A DNA stretch of 32,524 nt. It comes from an uncultured Saprospiraceae bacterium (GTDB taxonomy: Bacteria; Bacteroidota; Bacteroidia; Chitinophagales; Saprospiraceae). Made by a program: the position numbers and the translations under genes. The notes beneath the pieces are model-generated. The model worked only from the letters and a program-made list of their open reading frames with translations. It was not told the origin of the DNA and ran no database searches. Positions 24,221 through 32,524 of this stretch are shown here, piece by piece (position 1 is the stretch's first letter; each line of letters starts with the position of its first letter). The stretch spans positions 1-32,524 of the forward strand of contig CAKZUK010000219.1 of the NCBI GenBank assembly GCA_937921775.1, in the 5' to 3' direction.

Positions 24221-24625
24221 ATGTTAAAGGAATTTAAGGATTTCATAATGACGGGAAACGTCGTTGAATTTGCAGTGGCAGTTATTATGGCAGGAGCCAT
24301 CGGACTTGTTGTATCAGGTTTCGTATCTGACATCATTATGCCAGTAGTAGGTCAGGCAGCAGGTGATATGAACTTTGAAGATTTGCACTATCCTCTTGAT
24401 GGTAAAGAATACCCATCACTTGCAGCTGCAACTGAAGCAGGAGCTCCGGTAATTGCTTGGGGACGTTGGGTCAACTCAATCATCAATCTGATCATTGTTG
24501 GTTTCGTTATGTTCTTAATCGTTAGATCTTATAACAAGATGCAAAAGAAAGCAGAAGAAGCGCCAGCAGGTCCTACTCAAGAAGATTTACTTGGAGAAAT
24601 CAGGGATTTATTGGGTAAAAGATAG
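24221..24625 (+). CDS. mscL: Large-conductance mechanosensitive channel MscL
   Basis: A 134-residue inner-membrane protein of normal length for MscL (about 130-150). The N-terminal helix MLKEFKDFIMTGNVVEFAV leads into TM1 at about 15-43 with the small-residue pore lining (AVIMAGAIGLVVSGFV). A periplasmic loop runs to about residue 76, TM2 (WVNSIINLIIVGFVMFLIVR) spans about 83-102, and the C-terminal amphipathic helix ends in EDLLGEIRDLLGKR. It opens as a homopentamer under membrane tension to release solutes during hypo-osmotic shock. It is monocistronic between two strong terminators. Confidence 0.97.
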   Translation: MLKEFKDFIMTGNVVEFAVAVIMAGAIGLVVSGFVSDIIMPVVGQAAGDMNFEDLHYPLDGKEYPSLAAATEAGAPVIAWGRWVNSIINLIIVGFVMFLIVRSYNKMQKKAEEAPAGPTQEDLLGEIRDLLGKR

Positions 24626-24652
24626 TAAGTCTTTACAATTATAGACAAATAG

Positions 24653-24688
24653 AAAAGAGCCAACTCGTTACGAGTTGGCTCTTTTTTT
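24653..24688 (+). terminator. Rho-independent terminator after mscL
   Basis: gagccaactcg (24657-24667), loop tta, cgagttggctc (24671-24681), then T7 at 24682-24688. A-run aaaa before the stem lets it work for the converging S9 peptidase gene too. Confidence 0.95.
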
Positions 24689-24718
24689 AATTAGCCTATC
24701 GACCTAACACGAGTTTTA

Positions 24719-26962
24719 CTACTTAACTCCAGGTTGAATATTATTCAATAAATAATTGGTCATTAAGGTATAAAGGTGTGGTCTTGTATTTTTGCCCTCA
24801 TAAATACCATGAGATCGGTTGGGGTACGGCATGACTTGAAATTGCTTGTTATGTAGAATGAGTTCATTTATTAATGCTTCTGCATTTTGATAATGAACAT
24901 TGTCGTCGCCAGTACCATGAATAAGCAACAAGTTGCCTTCTAGGTTTTTTGCATAAGTAATAGGTGAGCCTTCAATAAAGTCTTCTTTATTTTCCCAAGG
25001 AACACCCATATATCGTTCCTGATAAATATTATCATAGTATAATTGGTTGGAAACAGGAGCTACTGAAATTCCAGTTTTGTAAATTTCAGGATATCGGAAT
25101 AGTAAATTCAAAGTCATTGAGCCACCTCCACTCCATCCCCAAACTCCAATTCTATCTGCGTCCACAAACTTCCATTTCATGATCTCCTTAGTTGCCATGG
25201 CTTGGTCGTTTGAATTGATGACGCCGACCTTTCGGTAAATACTTTTTCGCCAAGCCCGTCCTTTTGGAGCGGGAGTACCCCGATTGTCCATAGTGATGAC
25301 GATATAACCTTTTTGCGAAAGCATTAGATGCCAGAGATTGCTTTGCCAGCCGTCCTGAGCTGTTTGTCCCGCAGGTTCCCCATAGACATAAAAGATGACG
25401 GGATATTTTTTGTTTTTATCAAAGTCAGGCGGTGTGATCATATAGCCATCCATTTCCACTCCATCTGCTGTTGTGACTTTGAAAAATTCTTTGCTACCAG
25501 TCTTTAGTTTTTGATACTTTTTGCGATAAGCTTCATTGTCAATTAGCAAGCGTACTGACTTATGGTCAGGTAAACTAATCAGTGTTTTTACAGGTGGATT
25601 ATTTAAGTTGGAAAAAGTGTGAAAAGCATATTTTCCTCCCGAAGCAATTTGGTAAGAATGTATGCCTGATTGACTGAGAGGGCTTAGTCGTTCAGCCTTA
25701 CCGGATTTGTATAATGGAAGTCGATAGAGATACCGTTGAGTGGCATTGTTTGGTGATGCAATGAAATAGCACCAACCTCCTTTTTTGTCGATTTCCTGAA
25801 TTGAAATAACATCGTATTCACCTTCAGATATTAGTGTAGTTTTTTTACCGTCTTTGGAAATTCGATAGAGGTGTCTCCATCCATCTTTTTCACTAGTCCA
25901 GGTGAATTCTTTTCCTTCATTTAGCCATAGCCAATCATTCGGTTCTATGGCATCAATCCATGCATCGTCTTTCTCTTTGTAAATAGACTTTGCTAGCCCA
26001 TTTTTAATTTCAATTTGCCACAAATTAATTTCATTTTGCTTACGACTGATCTGTTGCGCAAGCAGGTGTTGACTGTCCTTCATCCATTTCATTCTTGGAA
26101 GATAATTTTGCTTGTTGTCGCCAGGAATATTCATCCATTCTGTCTTTCCCCCTGTTACAGCTACAACGCCAATTTTGCATGCAGAGGGATCTTCTCCTAC
26201 TTTCGGATATTGTACAGGGACGTTGTATGAATAAATAGAGTCCGTTGTGTTTGTCATTAGGAAATTACGAATGTCCTTTGCATCGACTTGCCAATAAGCA
26301 ATATGCTTTCCATCGGGGCTCCAGCGGAAACCATCGCGACATGAAAACTCTTCTTCATAAGCCCAGTCAAAGGTCCCGTTAATTAACGTTTCAGAACCAT
26401 CTTGTGTAAGTTGTGTTGTTTTTTGAGAATTAATGTCTTCGACATAAATATTGTGTTTGCTCACATAGGCAACACTATTGTCGTCAGGTGAAAATTTAGC
26501 AAACATTAAAGAGGACTCAGGCAGGCCTTTTCCTATTTGTTGAAGCTTTCCATTTTTTAAGTTAAAAATCCAATAATCTCCTTTTGTATTGTAGCGCCAA
26601 ACTCTTTTTGTGTTAGCGAAAATCAAAAGTTGGCTTTTGTCATTTGACCAGATGTAGTTGGAGATAGAGAGTGGTTCTTCACCCTTGAATGGGATCAACT
26701 GTTGAGCATCTATTAATGTGCTTTGTTGTCCACTGACCGTCTCGTAACGTACAATATTGTATGCTTCTTTGTAAGCATCAGAGCGTTCTAATGTAGTGTA
26801 AGCCGCGCCTTTTTCTATCCACCGAGCTTGGCCAAAATAATCCATTCGAAATTCATTGGAAGAATAAATTCGGTCGATAGTAAGTAGACTGGAGTCAATC
26901 TTAGTTTGACTATAGGTAAGTATACTTATTAATAGAAAAAAAATGGTGCTACTTGTTTTCAT
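24719..26962 (-). CDS. S9 family peptidase, dipeptidyl peptidase IV-like
   Basis: A 747-residue exported serine peptidase. The signal peptide is MKTSSTIFFLLISILTYSQ. Residues about 90-470 form the DPP IV N-terminal beta-propeller, with the diagnostic FDWAYEEEF motif, whose Glu pair binds the substrate N terminus, followed by RDGFRWSPDGKHIAYWQ. Residues about 500-747 are the alpha/beta-hydrolase domain: nucleophile S611 in GWGWSGGGS, acid in HGTGDDNVHY (D686/D687) and H718 in NRSHGIYEG. It should release X-Pro (or X-Ala) dipeptides in the periplasm, feeding peptide uptake. Bacteroidota commonly use it in protein degradation. It is downstream of the acyl-CoA ligase gene on the same strand but separated from it by a terminator. 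Confidence 0.95.
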   Translation of the reverse strand: MKTSSTIFFLLISILTYSQTKIDSSLLTIDRIYSSNEFRMDYFGQARWIEKGAAYTTLERSDAYKEAYNIVRYETVSGQQSTLIDAQQLIPFKGEEPLSISNYIWSNDKSQLLIFANTKRVWRYNTKGDYWIFNLKNGKLQQIGKGLPESSLMFAKFSPDDNSVAYVSKHNIYVEDINSQKTTQLTQDGSETLINGTFDWAYEEEFSCRDGFRWSPDGKHIAYWQVDAKDIRNFLMTNTTDSIYSYNVPVQYPKVGEDPSACKIGVVAVTGGKTEWMNIPGDNKQNYLPRMKWMKDSQHLLAQQISRKQNEINLWQIEIKNGLAKSIYKEKDDAWIDAIEPNDWLWLNEGKEFTWTSEKDGWRHLYRISKDGKKTTLISEGEYDVISIQEIDKKGGWCYFIASPNNATQRYLYRLPLYKSGKAERLSPLSQSGIHSYQIASGGKYAFHTFSNLNNPPVKTLISLPDHKSVRLLIDNEAYRKKYQKLKTGSKEFFKVTTADGVEMDGYMITPPDFDKNKKYPVIFYVYGEPAGQTAQDGWQSNLWHLMLSQKGYIVITMDNRGTPAPKGRAWRKSIYRKVGVINSNDQAMATKEIMKWKFVDADRIGVWGWSGGGSMTLNLLFRYPEIYKTGISVAPVSNQLYYDNIYQERYMGVPWENKEDFIEGSPITYAKNLEGNLLLIHGTGDDNVHYQNAEALINELILHNKQFQVMPYPNRSHGIYEGKNTRPHLYTLMTNYLLNNIQPGVK

Positions 26963-27028
26963 GATAAGATTTTTTGAGAGTAAAAGACTTCATCTTGTAA
27001 GTTAGAACTTTCAAATTCTTTAAAGAAT

Positions 27029-27068
27029 AAAAAAACGGTTATTTCTACATTAGAAATAACCGTTTTTT
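27029..27068 (-). terminator. Terminator after the acyl-CoA ligase gene
   Basis: An 18-bp perfect stem, 27030-27047 with 27051-27068 (core acggttatttcta / tagaaataaccgt), around a three-base loop. The flanking A and T runs make it U-tailed in both directions; for the minus-strand gene ending at 27084 it lies 16 bases past the stop. Confidence 0.93.
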
Positions 27069-27083
27069 ATTAGAGAAAATTAT

Positions 27084-28760
27084 TTAGGTATTCCCTGTGG
27101 CTTCGTCCCGAAGAACACGTCGTAATATTTTACCAACATTTGTTTTGGGTAATTCCTTCCTGAATTCTATCAGCTTAGGTACCTTATATCCAGTCAGATG
27201 TTCTCGGCAAAAAGCAATCAATTCTTTTTCATCAAGTGACTTATCTTTTTTGACTACAAATAGTTTTACAATTTCACCAGACTTCTCGTCAGGCACTCCT
27301 ACAGCTGCTACTTCTAGTACTTTTTCATTCATGGCAACAACATCTTCCACTTCATTCGGGAAAACATTAAATCCGGAAACCAAGATCATATCTTTTTTGC
27401 GATCAACAATCTCAAAGTATCCATCTTCTGACATTTTTCCAATATCACCTGTACATAACCACCCATCTCGGATAGTATTATTAGTTTCTTCAATTCGGTT
27501 ATAATAGCCTTTCATGACCTGAGGACCTTTTACTTGTATCTCACCGCGTTCTCCTGCAGGTAATGGCTTGCCTTCTTCATCTACGATGCGTACATCTGTG
27601 GAAGGAACAGGAAGCCCAATTGTCCCAAGTCGCCCGGAGCCATCAATTGGATTAACAGTTACTACTGGTGAGGATTCTGTCATACCATAGCCTTCAGACA
27701 AGGGACAGCCAGTAACTTCCTTCCACCTTTCAGCTACAGCTCGTTGTACAGCCATGCCTCCACCAACAGTGACTTGGAGTGAAGTAAAGTCAAGTTCACA
27801 AAAACTTTTATTATTTAATAAGCCATTGAAAAGAGTATTCACGCCTGTCATCAGGGTAATTGAATCGTCTTTAAATGCCTTTACAATTGAATCAAGATCT
27901 CGTGCATTTACAATTAATACTGTTTTCGATCCGATGCTCATTAGCGCTAGGCAGTTGACAGTAAAAGCAAAAATGTGATACATAGGTAATGGCGAAAGTG
28001 CAATCTCTTCGTTTTCTTTTAGAAATGGCATCATAGACGATCGAATCTGAAGCATGTTAGCGACCAAATTTTTATTGGTAAGCATCGCTCCTTTTGAAAC
28101 ACCTGTTGTTCCACCAGTATATTGAAGTAAGATTACATCATTGGGTAGGCCTTGATGACCATTTAGTGAAAACTTTTTACCCTGACTAAGGGCTTCGTTG
28201 AATGTAACTGTATTCGGAATATTATAAGATGGGACCATCCGCTTGATCTTTCGTACTACAAAGTTTACCATCTTTCCTTTTAGCATACCAAGTAGTTCAC
28301 CAATACTGGTAACAATAACGGTTTTGATCTTTGTTTGATCGATTATCTTCTCAAGATTCGCCGCAAAATTCTCTGCAATTATAATAGCCTTTGCTTCTGA
28401 ATCTTTGAATTGGTGCTCCATTTCTCTAGGCGTATAGAGGGGGTTGGTGTTTACAACCACGAGGCCAGCTCGTAATGCTCCAAATAATGCAATTGGATAT
28501 TGCAACATATTAGGCATCATCAAGGCAATCTTATCTCCAGCTTGTAAGCCACGAGAAAGTAGATAAGCTCCGAATTGGCTTGATAGCTTATCTAATTCCT
28601 CAAAAGTGAGATCTTTTCCCATACAGGAAAAAGCCACACTGCCAGGATATTTCTTAAATGTTTCTTCCAGCAAATCTGCCAATGAACTATATGCATCGGC
28701 ATCTATATTTGCAGGTATGCCAGTAGGGTAGTTTTTTAACCAGGGTCTATTATCGTTCAT
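27084..28760 (-). CDS. fadD: Long-chain-fatty-acid-CoA ligase (AMP-binding)
   Basis: A 558-residue adenylate-forming enzyme (E. coli FadD is 561). The P-loop YTGGTTGVSKG is at 214-224, EGYGMTESSP at 356-365, the A7 region GWLCTGD at 433-439, the hinge RKKDMILVSGFNVFPNEVE at about 454-472, and the catalytic lysine K544 in NVGKILRR. All are present, so it should activate fatty acids as acyl-AMP and transfer them to CoA, at the membrane, feeding beta-oxidation or phospholipid synthesis. The substrate chain length is an inference from overall FadD-like similarity. It is divergent from rpsA and monocistronic. Confidence 0.93.
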   Translation of the reverse strand: MNDNRPWLKNYPTGIPANIDADAYSSLADLLEETFKKYPGSVAFSCMGKDLTFEELDKLSSQFGAYLLSRGLQAGDKIALMMPNMLQYPIALFGALRAGLVVVNTNPLYTPREMEHQFKDSEAKAIIIAENFAANLEKIIDQTKIKTVIVTSIGELLGMLKGKMVNFVVRKIKRMVPSYNIPNTVTFNEALSQGKKFSLNGHQGLPNDVILLQYTGGTTGVSKGAMLTNKNLVANMLQIRSSMMPFLKENEEIALSPLPMYHIFAFTVNCLALMSIGSKTVLIVNARDLDSIVKAFKDDSITLMTGVNTLFNGLLNNKSFCELDFTSLQVTVGGGMAVQRAVAERWKEVTGCPLSEGYGMTESSPVVTVNPIDGSGRLGTIGLPVPSTDVRIVDEEGKPLPAGERGEIQVKGPQVMKGYYNRIEETNNTIRDGWLCTGDIGKMSEDGYFEIVDRKKDMILVSGFNVFPNEVEDVVAMNEKVLEVAAVGVPDEKSGEIVKLFVVKKDKSLDEKELIAFCREHLTGYKVPKLIEFRKELPKTNVGKILRRVLRDEATGNT

Positions 28761-28891
28761 TGTATCTAATTATTTTTTGATAAATGTGTTTCAGCGTTCC
28801 AATTTAAGCTGACTATTCAGCTTAATTCCTTAAAAGTACAACTTTTAGTAAAAAAGGCAAGTTTCAGGCCTAGTTGACTTAAGTCGTTAGT

Positions 28892-28899
28892 CAAAATTA
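28892..28899 (-). promoter_or_regulatory. Candidate minus-strand -7 box for the acyl-CoA ligase gene
   Basis: caaaatta on the plus strand reads TAATTTTG on the minus strand. It would give a leader of about 125 bases. No -33 partner is visible. Confidence 0.3.
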
Positions 28900-29059
28900 T
28901 AAATTGCTATAAGTTCTGATGGATTTTGAATATAGATGACTCATTTTTGATTAATATTTCTAGATTCCTTTGAAAAACAAGGAAGTATGGGTTTGAAAAG
29001 CGTAAAAATTATCAGATAAATCAATTTGAATAACGACTTGAAATTAACTTCAAGTTAAC

Positions 29060-29091
29060 TTTGTTTAAAAACAAAATTAGACGTACCTTTG
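29060..29091 (+). promoter_or_regulatory. Consensus Bacteroidota promoter of rpsA
   Basis: TTTG at 29060-29063, 20-base spacer, TACCTTTG at 29084-29091: an exact match to the TTTG-N19-21-TAnnTTTG pattern of the Bacteroidota primary sigma factor. The leader to the ATG at 29165 is about 65 bases. An inverted repeat (29036-29055) abuts the -33 box, and ttaactt repeats at 29044 and 29055. Confidence 0.85.
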
Positions 29092-29164
29092 CCGCGCTAA
29101 ATCTATTTATTAACCCGTTCCAAGCCTAAAACGTAGGAAGGAACTACAAAACACAGGGATCTTT

Positions 29165-31483
29165 ATGTCAAACGAAAAGGACCTTGAAAAAAATGCTGGC
29201 AAAACAGAAGCTACTCCTACTGGGAATGTAACTCCTGCTAATGATACTGGCAATGAGAGACCGGAAGAAATCGGCATCGATGAATTAATCGAACAAGTTG
29301 ATACCTCTGGAACTCCACATGATGATTTCGATTGGGAAAAAGGTAACAAACATGCGCTACCTTATGATGAAGCCCAAATCGCAGCCTACCTAGAAGAGTA
29401 CGAATCTACTCTTAGTTCTCTTGGTGAAAATGAGATTGTTTCTGCACTTGTTGCTTCTATCGGAGCAAATGATGTGGTATTGGATATCAGATACAAGTCT
29501 GATGGTTTGATTCCATTGTCTGAATTCAGAGATATTCCTGATTTGAAAGCTGGAGATCGTGTAGATGTATATGTAGAAATGCAAGAAGATGAAAGAGGTC
29601 AGTTGATCTTGTCTCGTCGTAAAGCTAAGTTACTACGTGCTTGGGAATCAATTGTTGATTCTTACACAAATGGTACTGTTATACAAGGTATAGTAGTTAG
29701 TAAAACTAAAGGTGGTCTTATCGTAGACGCTGGAGGTTTAGAAACATTCTTACCTGGTTCACAAATTGATATCAAGCCTATCATCGATTATGATGCATAT
29801 GTAGGTAAGACAATGGAATTCAAAGTGGTTAAGATTAACGAAACCATTAAGAATGCAGTTGTTTCACATAAAGCATTGATCGAAAGCGACCTTGCAGAAC
29901 AGCGTGAAGCTATCATTGCTCGTCTTGAAAAAGGACAAGTACTGGAAGGTATCGTGAAGAACCTTACAGATTTTGGAGCATTCCTTGATCTTGGAGGTGT
30001 TGATGGTCTACTTTATATCACTGATATTTCATGGGGTCGTATTTCTCACCCAAGTGAAGTACTTGCATTGAATCAGAAAATCAATGTAGTTGTACTTGAT
30101 TTTGATGAAAACAAGAAGAGAATTTCTCTTGGTTTGAAACAACTTCAGTCTCATCCTTGGGAAGTACTTACCGAAGAAGTTAACGAAGGAAGTACTGTTA
30201 AAGGTAAGATCGTAAATATTGAAGATTACGGAGCATTCCTTGAAATCCAACCTGGTGTTGAAGGTTTGATTCACGTATCTGAAGTTACTTGGAGTAATCA
30301 TCCAATTAATGCAAGAGAATATTTCAAGCTTGGACAAGAGTATGAAGCAAAGGTTGTGACGATTGACCGTGAAGACCGTAAAATGTCTTTAAGTATCAAG
30401 CAATTGTCTAAAGACCCATGGAGTGAAATTGAAAACCAATTCCCAGTTAATAGCCGCCACACAGGTGAGGTGAAAAACCTTACGCCATATGGTGTCTTTG
30501 TTGAGTTGGAAGAAGGTATTGGGGGTATGGTTCATATTTCAGATCTATCTTGGACGAAGCGATTCTCTCACCCTTCTGAGTTTACTTCTAAAGGAAAAGA
30601 TATTGATATCGTAATCTTAGAAATTGACAAAGATAGCCGTAAGCTTTCTTTAGGACATAAGCAGATTGAAGAAAACCCATGGGATACTTTCGAAAATGTA
30701 TTCCCTGTAGGTTCTTACCATGAAGCAACAATCGTACGTCGTGACGATCGTGGTGCTATCGTTCAATTGCCATATGGTTTGGAAGCATTTGCTCCAATCA
30801 AGCATGTGAAAAAAGAAGATGGTACACTAGCTAACGTTGAAGAGCAATTAACTGTAAAAGTAATTGAATTCAATCGTGACGATAAGCGAATCTTAGTTTC
30901 TCACCTTCGATACCTTGATGATATTAAGCGTGAAGCTGACCAGTCAGTGAAAGAAGAGAAATTCCAAGAAAAGAAACGTACAGTTACTGCTGTTAAAGCG
31001 CAAAACACTAAGACTGAAAGAACTACTCTTGGTGAGCTAGCAGGCTTTAGTCAATTGAAGGATCAGTTGAATGAAGATGCTGCTGCTAAACCAGCTCCTC
31101 CTGTAAAGGAAGAAACTCCAGCTGCGCCACCAGAGCCAGTTGTTGCTGCGGCACCTGTAGTTGAAGAAGTAGAAGAGATTGAGGAAATTGAAGAGTTAGA
31201 AGAAATCAGCGTTGATGCAACTGATGTTGCTGCTGACGACTTAAAGAAAGTTGAAGGTGTAGGGCCAAAAATTGAAGAGCTACTTCAAAATGGTGGCATC
31301 AAAACTTTCGCTCAGCTAGCTGAAGCAAATCCTGATCGTATTCGTGAGATTCTACTTGAAGGTGGAAGTCGTTACAAAATGCACGATCCAACAACTTGGC
31401 CTGACCAGGCTAAGATGGCTGCAAGTGGAGAATGGGATAAGTTGAAAGAGTGGCAGGATTCGTTAAAAGGAGGAAAAGAGTAA
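29165..31483 (+). CDS. rpsA: 30S ribosomal protein S1 with a C-terminal helix-hairpin-helix extension
   Basis: 772 residues, far longer than the roughly 557 of E. coli S1. After an acidic N-terminal tail (1-85) come six S1/OB domains at about 88-152, 168-236, 256-324, 341-412, 428-499 and 515-581, several with the G-AF-L/V-D...G..G..H.S pattern (NLTDFGAFLDLGGVDGLLY, EDYGAFLEIQPGVEGLIHVS). Residues about 585-640 are charged and helical, 641-690 are a Pro/Ala then Glu-rich linker, and 690-772 are an extra domain: DDLKKVEGVGPKIEELLQNGGI is a helix-hairpin-helix, followed by SRYKMHDPTTWPDQAKMAASGEW. S1 brings mRNA to the 30S subunit. I recall the extra domain at the end of other ribosomal proteins such as L21 in this group. 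Promoter and terminator flank it; it is monocistronic. Confidence 0.95.
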   Translation: MSNEKDLEKNAGKTEATPTGNVTPANDTGNERPEEIGIDELIEQVDTSGTPHDDFDWEKGNKHALPYDEAQIAAYLEEYESTLSSLGENEIVSALVASIGANDVVLDIRYKSDGLIPLSEFRDIPDLKAGDRVDVYVEMQEDERGQLILSRRKAKLLRAWESIVDSYTNGTVIQGIVVSKTKGGLIVDAGGLETFLPGSQIDIKPIIDYDAYVGKTMEFKVVKINETIKNAVVSHKALIESDLAEQREAIIARLEKGQVLEGIVKNLTDFGAFLDLGGVDGLLYITDISWGRISHPSEVLALNQKINVVVLDFDENKKRISLGLKQLQSHPWEVLTEEVNEGSTVKGKIVNIEDYGAFLEIQPGVEGLIHVSEVTWSNHPINAREYFKLGQEYEAKVVTIDREDRKMSLSIKQLSKDPWSEIENQFPVNSRHTGEVKNLTPYGVFVELEEGIGGMVHISDLSWTKRFSHPSEFTSKGKDIDIVILEIDKDSRKLSLGHKQIEENPWDTFENVFPVGSYHEATIVRRDDRGAIVQLPYGLEAFAPIKHVKKEDGTLANVEEQLTVKVIEFNRDDKRILVSHLRYLDDIKREADQSVKEEKFQEKKRTVTAVKAQNTKTERTTLGELAGFSQLKDQLNEDAAAKPAPPVKEETPAAPPEPVVAAAPVVEEVEEIEEIEELEEISVDATDVAADDLKKVEGVGPKIEELLQNGGIKTFAQLAEANPDRIREILLEGGSRYKMHDPTTWPDQAKMAASGEWDKLKEWQDSLKGGKE

Positions 31484-31512
31484 TTCCTAAAAGAATTATT
31501 TTCCAATAATAT

Positions 31513-31548
31513 AAAATCCCCGGCAGGTCTTTACCTCCGGGGATTTTT
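31513..31548 (+). terminator. Rho-independent terminator after rpsA
   Basis: aaaatccccgg-c-aggt (31513-31528) pairs with acct-ccggggatttt (31533-31547), with one bulged C and a cttt loop, followed by T5 at 31544-31548. Confidence 0.9.
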
Positions 31549-31634
31549 ATATTTGGGTGTTATTTAATTGAAGCGTTTAAAGAACTACATTAGATTTAGC
31601 TTTAATTCATGTTCATTTTTAAAAAACTAATATT

Positions 31635-32069
31635 ATGAAATCAGTTTATTCTCTTCTTGTTGTCTTTCTTATGGCTATTTATTGCTCATGTGGAGGAGCT
31701 GCTCCTGAATCAGAGAGTGCTAAAATAGAAGAAACGACTATCTCTACTACCGCTCCTACTCTCTCTGACTCGCCTGATGGTCAAGTTTCAAAAGAGCGTT
31801 TTGCTAGTCTATTAAGTTCTATGACTAATCCGCAGCTTATAGATGTACGTACTCTTGGTGAATTTAAAGAGGGCAGTATTGAAGGTGCATTAAACATAGA
31901 TTTTTACAATGATGACTTTCAGAGTCAATTAAAATCCTTAGACAAAGATCGTCCTGTGTTCATTTATTGTAAAAGTGGAGGTAGAAGTGCCAAGGCTTAC
32001 AAGATGCTTAAAGACATGGGAATGGAAAAAGTATATGATTTGAAAGGCGGATATAGTGGTTGGGAATAG
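31635..32069 (+). CDS. Rhodanese-domain lipoprotein
   Basis: A 144-residue protein with a signal (SLLVVFLMAIYCSCGG; lipid Cys C17 or C19), a Ser/Thr-rich spacer to about residue 48, and one rhodanese domain at 50-144: LIDVRTLGEFKEGSIEGALNI, then the active loop C112-KSGGRS and the closing YDLKGGYSGW. The catalytic Cys and the loop are intact. Lipid-anchored rhodaneses sit in the periplasm and may carry persulfide sulfur to thiols or cyanide; the physiological acceptor is unknown. It follows rpsA by 150 bases but after a terminator, so it has a separate transcript. No promoter box is clear. Confidence 0.85.
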   Translation: MKSVYSLLVVFLMAIYCSCGGAAPESESAKIEETTISTTAPTLSDSPDGQVSKERFASLLSSMTNPQLIDVRTLGEFKEGSIEGALNIDFYNDDFQSQLKSLDKDRPVFIYCKSGGRSAKAYKMLKDMGMEKVYDLKGGYSGWE

Positions 32070-32298
32070 ATTGATTTTTCTTCCTATGTGTCCTTGGTTA
32101 CTGGTTTTATCAATAAAGTCATCAAAAGGCATTAATTCTTTAAAATAAAGTTAAATAAATAATCATCTCATATAAAAATTTTAAAACCTGTAAGTTGCTG
32201 ATAAACAATACAGTAACCTGCCGTGCTTTAGGGGATTTGTAAATACTTCAATGAGGGGCATTTTTTTTACTTTTTTTATCACTAAAAGTTCAAAATAA
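32070..32298. other. Gene-free spacer after the rhodanese gene
   Basis: AT-rich, with T-runs at 32260-32280 but no convincing stem before them, so I call no terminator. No ORF or tRNA is visible. Confidence 0.4.
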
Positions 32299-32330
32299 CT
32301 TGGTTACTAGAACTTATTAATCTATCTTTG
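32299..32330 (+). promoter_or_regulatory. Promoter driving the right-hand leader
   Basis: CTTG at 32299-32302 (three of four to TTTG), 20-base spacer, TATCTTTG at 32323-32330 (exact TAnnTTTG). The start would be near 32338. No protein-coding frame follows within the window. Confidence 0.6.
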
Positions 32331-32524
32331 CAGTCCGCTTGCGAGAATGGCTTTCAAACCGTTGAAAATCAGCTAGTAAGTAGAAAAAGTTCATTGACAC
32401 TGAGAAGGAAGAAGAGGAAGATTTGGATAGAGGAAAAAAATATTAATACGTGAAAGATAATTTATCATCGAAGCACACAGATTAGAATTCTATTCTAGTT
32501 GGTGTTTTCGAGCACTTTAACTAG
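32331..32524 (+). ncRNA. Probable rRNA operon leader (partial, 16S expected beyond the window)
   Basis: The region after the promoter begins cagtccgcttgcgagaatgg and contains GTTCATTGAC at 32389-32398. That resembles the GTTCTTTGA boxA-like element found before 16S rRNA genes in Bacteroidota. The last 30 bases form a hairpin, ctagttggtg (32495-32504) with cactttaactag (32513-32524), possibly part of a processing stem. No 16S sequence (for example the conserved agagtttgatcctggctcag) lies in the window, so this is inferred from the leader alone. Confidence 0.5.

Larger units (their letters stand above)
28761..29164. other. 404-base divergent region between the acyl-CoA ligase gene and rpsA
   Basis: It contains the rpsA promoter (29060-29091), a candidate minus-strand -7 box at 28892-28899, the palindrome gacttaagtc at 28876-28885, and a 7-bp inverted repeat, acttgaa (29036-29042) and ttcaagt (29049-29055), just upstream of the rpsA -33 box. 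I see no gene in it. Confidence 0.55.

Overview
The window reads as chromosomal DNA of a Bacteroidota bacterium, most likely from the Saprospiria/Lewinella side of the phylum. Visible support: an AT-rich genome with A-rich translation starts and almost no Shine-Dalgarno sequences; repeated TAnnTTTG boxes, the -7 element of the Bacteroidota sigma factor, with one textbook TTTG-N20-TACCTTTG promoter ahead of rpsA; many lipoprotein signals; a type IX secretion sorting domain; and families typical of the phylum (DUF3078, DUF5687, DPP IV-like S9 peptidase, GCS2-CBS fusion). The class-level placement is inference. I see no phage, insertion sequence, integrase, CRISPR array, toxin-antitoxin pair or tRNA gene.

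Layout. 1-2200: a DUF3078 outer-membrane-type protein with a structured 3' UTR and terminator, then a lipoprotein whose C-terminal half looks like the periplasmic domain of ExbD. 2327-8637 (+): DNA polymerase I, a DUF5687 membrane protein with its ABC ATPase, and an LpxD-family acyltransferase; two striking intergenic hairpins lie in this stretch. 8705-13361 (-): PhoD-type phosphatase lipoprotein, thioredoxin-fold protein, M15 peptidase lipoprotein and a conserved protein of unknown function. 13616-15481 (+): mnmG. 15560-17232 (-): an M48-like lipoprotein that has lost both histidines of HExxH, and a small lipoprotein. 17569-19491 (+): GCS2-CBS fusion. 19588-21360 (-): secreted endonuclease/exonuclease/phosphatase-fold protein with a T9SS tail. 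21792-24625 (+): aconitase and MscL, each with a clear terminator. 24719-28760 (-): S9 peptidase and long-chain acyl-CoA ligase. 29165-32069 (+): ribosomal protein S1 with an unusual C-terminal helix-hairpin-helix extension, and a rhodanese lipoprotein. 32299-32524: a promoter and untranslated leader resembling that of an rRNA operon, which would begin just beyond the window.

Most of the content is housekeeping (replication/repair, tRNA modification, TCA cycle, translation, fatty-acid activation, envelope maintenance), arranged mainly as single-gene units. The parts most worth a second look are the lipoprotein with an ExbD-like domain and no membrane helix, the catalytically dead M48 lipoprotein, the S1 extension, the conserved 473-residue protein, and the family of intergenic inverted repeats. 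I found no convincing multi-gene novel system such as a defence island or biosynthetic cluster.
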